NCBI GenBank assembly: GCA_017515325.1
Contig: JAFWGA010000015.1
Span: 1-55,109 of the forward strand
DNA from: Blautia sp.
Lineage (GTDB): Bacteria > Bacillota > Clostridia > Lachnospirales > Lachnospiraceae
DNA length: 55,109 nucleotides
Reading direction: 5' to 3'
Shown here in pieces: positions 33,701 to 42,700 of this stretch. Both the position numbers and the translations under genes were made by a program. How positions within the stretch are numbered: position 1 is the stretch's first letter; the number at the start of each line of letters is the position of its first letter. The notes under the pieces were generated by a model. It did no database searches. It saw only the letters and a list, made by a program, of their open reading frames with translations, and was not told the origin of the DNA.

Positions 33701-36700
33701 CCTTGGCTTCAAGGGAGGCTGTATCTTCTTTCTGGCCGCCGACCGGAGCCGCCGCATTATCCTTCACCTTCCGGGAGGTGATGGCAGATTTCTTGTCCCT
33801 GCCTTCCACCGTCACGGTTACGGTATCATTGGGTATATCCACCCCTGACTCGTCGGTGGCTGCCGTCACTTCCATTACCTGCAGGAACTTATCCGCTGCC
33901 TCGGCGGTGATGACAACCTTATAGGTCTTGGTAGGATCAACATCGTCGATCACTGTCGCGGCGGTAGGAGCTGCGACCGAGGTATCATTCCCGTCCTTAT
34001 CCTTGGACGCTTCAGCATCTGCCGCTGCATTAGCCTCCTTTTCCTCTTCTACCAGCTTCGCTTCCGCCTGCTTCATCTCGGTATAGAGATCGTCCAGATC
34101 GATGAAATACCGATTCTGGCTTATCTCATTTCCGCTCTCGTCCTTTCCCTTCACTGTCTCGGTCTGTACCTGCAGCTTACCGGTATGGGTGTCCCCGTTT
34201 CTGTCTTCGTAGCTGTAGGTCGGGGAATCGTCGGCATCGGTAGAGATCTGGAAACCGTCATTCTCAGGTGACAGGTATATCCTCTTCTCATTGGCCTTAT
34301 CCTTTTGCACGACAAGGCCAACTCCCTTATCCACGGCCACATTGTCAGTGATATATTCCAGGTTCTTTCCGCCGCTTCCGGTATCAGCCTTCTCTTTATC
34401 CCCGGCTTCCTTGTTCTGGTCGGCATTGCCCTTGTCGTCTGTCGACGCGGAAGCGATGTTTTTCAGCCTGCGGCCTTCTGCGGCTTCTATGAGCAGGTTG
34501 CCTTCAGCGTCGATATTGTCTCCCTTTGTCATTTCCGCCGTTGTCTTCGCATTATAGACGGTAATGGCCACACTGCCGGCTACACCCACATTCTTGGCTC
34601 CGACACCGGAAATAGCCTGTGTGTTGATGACATTCTTGTTTGTGTTGTCCTCCGGAGTGGCAAGAGTAATGTCGATTTGCCCGACCAGTTCATCAATGAG
34701 GATGTTCTCCATGTCAACCGACGCCTTCTTCAGATATTCACGGACGATATTCTCCCCCGTCTTTTTCCAGTCGGTGTACATGATTTTGTCGACAAAGGCA
34801 TCATAATCGAAGAGCTTGGTCTTGATGATGGTGACCAGGTCTGTCGCTATCTTGGTGAATACCAGCTTAGGCGTATTTTCATCCCCTGTTTTCACAGCCT
34901 GGATGCCGGCCTTTACCGTATCAACCAGTCCCTCCATATTCTGGCGGGAGAGAACGGGGATCTCTGCGGCAAGCTTGGTAAAGACGTCTTCTATTATCTT
35001 TTCCGTCAAAAGCTGCAATTCCGCATTGAAGAGATTCTCCAGCTGCTTGTCAAATTTCTTCTGCAGCTTCTCCTTTGTAATCTCATTGCCCTTGATGGCT
35101 TCATTCATGCACTGCACTGCCGTCGTAATCAGCCCGTCCACAGCCTTCTGTCCCAGGGAAGCCATGGTGGAGCCGACAATCACAGGCATCTGTACTGCGA
35201 TTTCGTTCAGGATGGTGTTGAGCAGGGACTTAAAGTCCTCGGTGGAATAGCCTTCCATATCCTCCAGCTCATAGGCTGCGGTCATGATCGGTCCCAGCAT
35301 CAGTTCCGGAATACTCTTGAGGATAGTCAGCTTGTCGTTGAGCAGGGCCTTCGCCTTGGTCATCTTTTCCTCAAAGCTTCCGGTTCCCAACAGCTTCTGC
35401 AGGCCTGTCTGTTCCAGGATCAGGTTGACGAAATCATAGGCTGCGGCAGAAGCCATGTCTCCGAACACATCCGTCGGCAGCCCTTTACTCCTGATCCATT
35501 CATTGATGGTATCGCCCAGGGAATTTGCCAGCTGCAAAACCATCTGGTCCTTGGTCCGGATGGTTACCGGCTTGACGACTTTCTTCAGCGTGCTGACTGC
35601 GTCAGGCATAACGGCCTTCAGAGTCAGGGTATCTACGGTTATGCTGCCGCTGCCGATCAAAGCCGTATTCTCCGAATTCACCACGTTGACAGCCACGCCG
35701 ACGCCGACTCCCGTATCGGATTTGGTGGTACTGGAATTGGCCTTTATGTCGACTTCGCTGCGGTTAATCGAAAAAACAGAAAGCTTGGCTTTTTCTATTA
35801 CCGCATTTCCCTCTTCGTCCTTGACGGGCATCGCGGAAATGTTCACCCCGTCAGCGATCGCAGCTGCAGAACGATTGGAGAAGACATTCACTACGACGGA
35901 ACCCGCCCCCGCTACGCTGCCTTCACTTGTCTGGGCCTGCTGGCGGTTCTGGGCATCCTTCATGCCACTGGAATTGCCGTTCTTGGATGCCAGCCTGGAT
36001 ACGCCTCCCAGGATATTGTCTGTCTGCTTATCCGTGCTTCCCTTGCTCCCATCGCTCTTCTTGGAGCCCTTCTGGCCGCCGGCTGCGCTTGCCGTAGCCG
36101 TCTCCTTCAGAACGACCTGGGAATCGGATTTGATATTGAGCTTTCCGCCGGAGGAAATGCTCTGGTAGAGGGTTGCGCTGGTGTCGCTGTTGACGACGGA
36201 CACGGCAATGGCTGCCCCAACGGCTGTTTCCGCCCCTGCGGCAGAAGCATCCGCTGTTATGGTATGGGTTCCTTTGTGGGTGGCTGTAAGTGTCAGCACA
36301 TCCTTGGCCCCGTTTTTCAGAATGCCAAGGGCAGTCGTGGGTGACCCCTTGACCTTCAGATTGCCAAGATAAGCCTTCGCCTCAGAGGAGGTGACGTCAA
36401 CTGCCACGACGGGTACACCGGCGCTGCCTCCCTTTGCTCCTGCCTTTGCCGCTACCGTATCCTTTACCGTAGAGGAGGAGGTGACAGTGACTGCGGAAAG
36501 ACTGTCTCCCTTGGCATAATTCAGCTGGATACCGTCCTGGATTCCGGCTATGGTTTCCGCGCTGTTTACCGCCACGGCGATTCCCGCGCCGACGCCGGTG
36601 CCGGATGCCTGGCCGTTTCCGGAAGCATCACCGATCACGTTGTAGGTATAGGCGCCTGTGGCAGTGGTAGTAAGACTACCTGTGGTAAGGTCTGTTCCTG

Positions 36701-39700
36701 TCTTAATGAAACCCTTGTTCTCGTTTGAGGTCACGTGCACCGCGATGCCGCCGCTGACCCCGGTGGCTGCCTTGGAAAAGCCTGCCTTCGCGGTTGTGGT
36801 AATGACATCCGTTCCCTTGGCATTCACATTTGTGCCGCTGGTAGCACTGATCGTGCCGCCGCGGATTTCCGCGAAATTGTCAATATTGGAAACCGTGACA
36901 GCGATGGCTGCGCCAAGGCTGGTCTCATACTCCTGGGTATTGTCATAGCCCTTTTCGAATTCACCGGTCATGGTGATGGTGACATTGTTCTTGCTGAGCT
37001 GTTCGTCATCAATGCCAGCCGGGATCGTGAAGGCATAGGTTCCGCCCTCCTGGCGTTTGAGGACAACCTGCCATGTCTTTGTGCCTGCACTGATGTTGAC
37101 CTTGCCGGAGCCTTCCTTGAGGATGTAGCCGCTTTCCGGCTCCACCTTGACCTGAACCTGGTCTCCCTTGTCCGCCCGGGCTGCCGTGAAGGTCATCTTG
37201 CCGTGCTCCAGCTCCTTGCCGGTTTCGGCATCCGGAAGGGCGATCATTTTATAGCCAAGGTCAACGCTGAGCTTCGCTTTGGGGTTTTTCTCTGCGTCCA
37301 TGTCTGACGGCAGGATGTATTTGCCCTTTTCTTTGGCGAGCTTGGCTGTAACCGTTTCCCCCTTGTCGTTCACATACTCAAGGTTTACCGCGACAATCTT
37401 CCTGCCTTCCTTTGCCGCGTCGTCCGTCACCTTGAGTTCAACGGAATCTCCAGGCCCGTACAGAAGACTCTCATTCGGGTAGGTAACCAGATCAGTGCTG
37501 CCGATGCCCTTGACCACACCGATCGCCCTGGTGGTAAAGATGGCGTCCACATAAAGCTCTTTATCCTTGCCCAGCTGCGGCATGTTGAACTTTGCCTTTC
37601 CCTCATTGTCCACCTTAATGATCTGTGTCTCATCCATGCTGCTCAGTGGATCGGTATAGGAGATCTTTACCTTGTCGGGCTTGTATCCATTGTTCGCCTT
37701 GAGCGTAACGGTGACCTCGTCCGTAGCCTTCGCGCTGTCCTTGCTGAAGGAAATGGTACCGCCCTTTTTCTTGGGATCATAGTCATGCGCAAAGGTATCT
37801 GTCAGATCCTTCGGCGTAAGCTTATGGTTATCCTCGGCGAAAACCACATGCACAACCACCGGGTTGCCGACAGAGCCGACCCCTGAAATGTCACCGTCCG
37901 TGAAATACCAGTAGCTGGTGGCCAGATCCAACGTAAGAGGTTTCTTCTGTACGGCTCCGCTATTGTCCTTGTATTCTACCCAAAGGACGTTTACATCAGC
38001 TTTATGGGTAGACTCATTGACATTGTCCTTTACCGTATAGCCGTTTGCCTTGTCAGGTCTCACGTCAAAGAGGTATTTGATGACGGTCTTCCCGTCTTTG
38101 TCTGTCTCCTCCAGGGTGCGGACATAGTAAACATTGCCCATCTTCTCGCTGCCCACATCATAGGGATCCTCATCCTTGGGCAGCTTCAGGGCATTGTAGC
38201 TGACGCTGATGGGGAAAGACATGGACTTAGCGTCCTGTGTTTCCACATTGCCGTCCTCATCCTTGGCCTTCTCATCGTATACGAAGCTGATATCCACTTT
38301 CGCCCCTTTGTCGATGGGGAAGGAGGTAAGGTTGAGACGGAAGGTTCCGTCCTTCTCTCTCTGGAGCTCCTGGCTGACAGGCAGTCCGGCAAAGGTATAG
38401 GAGATAATTGCCTTTACCCCGCTGGTCACAGCCTTGTCGCCCTGCTTCGGTGTGAAGGTATAGGTATAGCCGCCTGCCTTGACATCCACCGTGCCGCCCT
38501 CCACCTTGGATACCGTAACGGCGTACTCATGGGCAGGGACAATGTACATGTCTGAAAGTGTCTTCTGCTCGCGGGCTTTTGGCTTGTCGTCCTTCTTCTC
38601 CCCCGCATTGGCGCTTTCCTTGCTGATGGCCGTGCCGTCCGCGACATTCTCTATGGTCACAGCCTCTGTCGCGTTGACCGTCAGGGCGCCGCCGGCCGTA
38701 ATCTTGCTGCCGGCCTGGACCGCCGCCGTATTGTCGACATCCGCCACGGTGACGGCTACCGCACCGCTCAGCTGGGTAGAAGAGGTATTCCCCTTCTTTG
38801 TGGCAGCACCTGCTTCGAACTTGCTTTTCACCTGGAAGCTATAGGTCTTTCCTGCGGCATCCTTGTAGGAATCCTTCACCATATCCGAAGGAACCTTGAA
38901 GGAATAATAGCCGCTCTTGTTCTTTTCCAGGACGATGGTTTTCTCCTCCTGGACTCCACCTTCCTTGGATACGTAATAGCTCACCGTAAGGCCGCCTTCA
39001 GCCAGCTTGAAGCCGTCCCGGAGGTTGACCACGAAAAGAACCTCTTCCTCTGCGGCGGCTTCGGTGATGCTGCGGCCTACCAGCTCGCCGTTCTCCTTCA
39101 CGATGTTGTACTTTTTGGTCAGGATAGCGCCGTAGAGACCTTTTTCATCCTTATCGTCTTCATCCGGAACGATCCGGAAGGCGATCTTCTGCGGCTCGGA
39201 TGATCCTTCCGAACCGTTTTCCTCCTCATTTTCCGGCTCTTCGGCATTCTCCTGCGTTCCGCTGGTGGCATCCTTGATGGCCTCGTCGATGTTGATATCG
39301 GACTTCTCCTTCTTTCCGCCGAAGATCTCATCTTCCTCGTCACCATCGTCCACATCATTGATGGAATAAGAGGGATTGTTGTCCCAGATGGCAAAAGGAT
39401 CGTCCCCATCCCCGACCTTTGAGGTATCCTCAAGGCCTTCTACGCTGTTGATGGAATGGGAATCGTCGACATCCTGGATGTCCTCGCGTTCGTCCGCCTT
39501 CTTTTCCTTGTAATCGATGTATACGTAAATCTCCTTATTGGTCTGCAGGAAGTTCCAGCATTTCTTTTCCTGATTATAGGTAGCCTGCCTGATGGTGTAT
39601 TGATCCGCCGCCCCCTTGTCGTTGTCGAGGTAGCGATAGTACACTCTCTCAACCGTATAACCGGACCAGGGCTTGACATAGATTTCGGCGATATTGCCCG

Positions 39701-42700
39701 AACCGTCAGGATTGGAAGCCGTCTTGATGTCCACGTCTCCCTTTGACTCGCTGTCGTCCGCCATCTGGATGGTATAGTCTGAGCCTGCGACGGATTTGAT
39801 CTTTTTGTCCAGCTCCTCCATCTTCTTTTCGGCGTCGGATTTGCCATCGCCATTGGAGCCCATCATTCCCTGGATAGAAGGCTTCATTGCCGTCCATATG
39901 GAACCGAGGACGCTGAAGCCCAGGGCGGTCCGCTGCTCTGCTGCGGAAGGCTTCTGGTTGTAGCCTGCCGCAGCGTTTGCCTTTGCCGTCAGCTTTTCTG
40001 TGGCATCCGCCGTGACATTGACACCCTTTCCCGCCGAGAGGACAGCTCTGCTTCCCACCTCTGCCTGTACATTCTGCTTTGCCACCTGGACTGCCACGTA
40101 ACCGCCGGAGGTAATGCCTTCCTGCTGGATGGCCGTGGTATCCCCGGTCTGTACCCCGGCAGCCTTTACGTTGATGCTGCCGCCCGCCGTCAGGGTTCCC
40201 TTGGCGAAGGAGGTTGCGTTCCCATAGAGAACCGTCGTGGAAATGGCCAGGGGGAAACCGCCCAGACCGGAACGGGAGCCAGCTTTAGCAGTGGCTTCGT
40301 TTTTGGCCTCCAGGGTGATATTGCGGCCTGCCGTAACGCTGGCGCCTTCTTCCACCTCTACCTCTGCGTTCTGGATTGCCACATTCACCGCGATGGGGGA
40401 GGTGGCTGCCAGTCCGTATCCCGCTTCCAGCACGGCCTTTACGGTAGCCGCGAGGCGGACATTGCCGTTTGTGGTAGATGCCTCTTTTATAACATTTCCG
40501 GATTTCTCATAGCCGGCCCAAAGCTCGGCTCCCTTCTTTACGGTGACAGAGGCAGAGCCGATCTTGACATTCGCCGGATTGAAAAGGGTCATGACCGACA
40601 GGATTTCTCCCTTTTGATCGATGGAAGCGACCAGGTCAATATCATTTTTCGCGATGAGCTTCGCGTCTTTTTCCACTGTGATCTTTGCGCTGGCGGAAAG
40701 GTTCACCATATCCAGCAGCATTTCACCAATACTCTCAGCGGCAGCGCTTACGCTCTGTAAGCTGAGCTGATGGGAATACATGCCGAAATTGTCACCGGCA
40801 TTGGCTATGATGTTCTTTGCCTGAGCCGTTCCCGTAAAGGTAATGTCCTCCCCTTTGACGCGGAGGTTCAGATCCTGGACGTCCACATCTCCCACCTTGA
40901 TATGGAAAATGTTATTCTTGGCTCCGTAGCTCTGGTCGATCAGGATATCGGAAAGGGTAAGCCCGGCGGCCATTTCCGGCTTGAGGGCGATGCCGGTTAC
41001 CGTCATGGTATTGTCCGCACCGTTTCCGGATACAGTGTATTGATCGGCCACATAGCTGGTGAAATCAGAGAACTGTCCGCTCTTTACGGCATCGCTCAGA
41101 AGTACCTGCTTCTTGTTAAACAGCTCGTCCGTCAGGTTCTCAAATGTGGAAACACCTTTGACGGAAAGGGTGGCTTTTCCCATGAGGGCATTGTCGATGG
41201 CCTGCCGGACGGTCTCGGAAATCGTCTGGGTATATCCGTATTTGGTTCCGTAGACCGAAGCCCGGATGGTGTCCTTTTCCGCATCATCCCAGCCCAGGCG
41301 GGCATCCTCTGCCAGCTCCGGATCCAGAATACCGGTAATGTGGAGACGGTCTCCTACCGTATCCGGGCCGGCGATAACCTCCACGCCCTCCTCTTCTTCA
41401 TCCTCTTCGTTTTCCTTGACAATCTTTACGTTGTCATTCCCGCCGTCCACGTTGATGAGATCAAAGGTATAGGCAGCGGAAAGATCCAGATCCAGGCGGT
41501 CAGCACCCTTGCCCAGATTGATGTCAACGGATCCGATATTATTGTGGGCTACAACAGTGTCTGTCTTCTTTAAGCCAACCGTATCGTCGCCGGCCCCGGC
41601 CTCTATGGTAAGGTTGCTGGCTCCGAACTGGGCGTCGACGTTGATGGCGTCATCCCCTTCAGCGGTATCGATCAGGGTTCCCCCTGCGCTGGAAAGGGTA
41701 GCGTTCACGGTATCGTTGCCTGCTCCGCCAAGGATATCCACCTTGCCTGCCCCGTCCAGAATCTTGGCGGTAATCTTCTCATTTCCCGCTCCGCCATCTA
41801 CCACGGCACTGCCGGAAATGGCAGTCAGGGTGATGGTGTCATTTCCGTCTCCTGTATAGACGTTCGCGTATTTCGCGCCGCCTGCCAGGGTCACATCCAC
41901 CGTGTCCTTACCCTCGTACATATAGATGTCTGCGGAGGCCTTATTCCCCAGCTGAACCGTCAGGGTTTCATCCTTCTTGTTTCCGTAATACTGCAGGTTG
42001 CCGCTCTTCATGGAGAGGATCTTCTTGGCAGTCAGGGTGACGCCCTGGATCAGGACATTCACTCCGTCAAAGGAAAGATTGCCGTCGATGAAGGCCTTGC
42101 CGTCGCCATCTCCTGCATACCTGACGGGCTTTTCTTCCTCTTTTTCCCCGTCCTTCTTTTCCTCTTCTCCCTCTTTCTTTTCTCCTTCTCCTTCTTTCTT
42201 TTCCTCTTCTCCCTCTTTCTTTTCCCCTTCTTTTTCTTTCTTTGCGGCTTCTTCTGCCGTCTTTTTTTCCTCTTCTTTTTTCCAGTCCAGCTCGCCCAAC
42301 TTCGCGGATGTCTCTGCAGCGATGAGCTTGATGGTCATTCCTTCATTATCGTCAAAATACTGCTTCATCCAATCCGTGGCTTTGATCGTCACATCACCTT
42401 CGTAGGTTTCGATCGTATCGATGGTGATGACGATTTCCTTTGTTTTTTCCGTCAGGCCGTTGAGCTTCTCCATGATCTGCTTCTGCAGCTCGCTGCCCCT
42501 GACCTCATTGGTTGCCGAACCGGAAGCGGCCGTGGTCGATGGCTTGTCTGCCCCAACCTGATCCATCTTCTGCTCGGAAGCCTCCGTGGATATCCCTACC
42601 CGTTCACTCCTGGTGCCGGCGCTCTCAGCTGCCAGCTTGTTCAAGGCCAGCGCCATGGCAGATTCTTCCGCTTTCTCGGTGGAAGCCGGCTGAACTTCCT

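Noticed and set aside
34305-36344. Plus-strand ORF of 679 codons, and similar long ones at 31362-32978 and 22011-23510
   Set aside because: All are in register with, and antisense to, the 7,509-codon gene, which has a signal peptide, promoter, ribosome binding site and recognisable repeats. The antisense products match no domain.
41560-41900. Classical RTX toxin with type I secretion
   Set aside because: Only a few RTX-like turns are present, near the N-terminus, and the protein has a Sec signal. No ABC exporter, membrane-fusion or acyltransferase gene is in the window.
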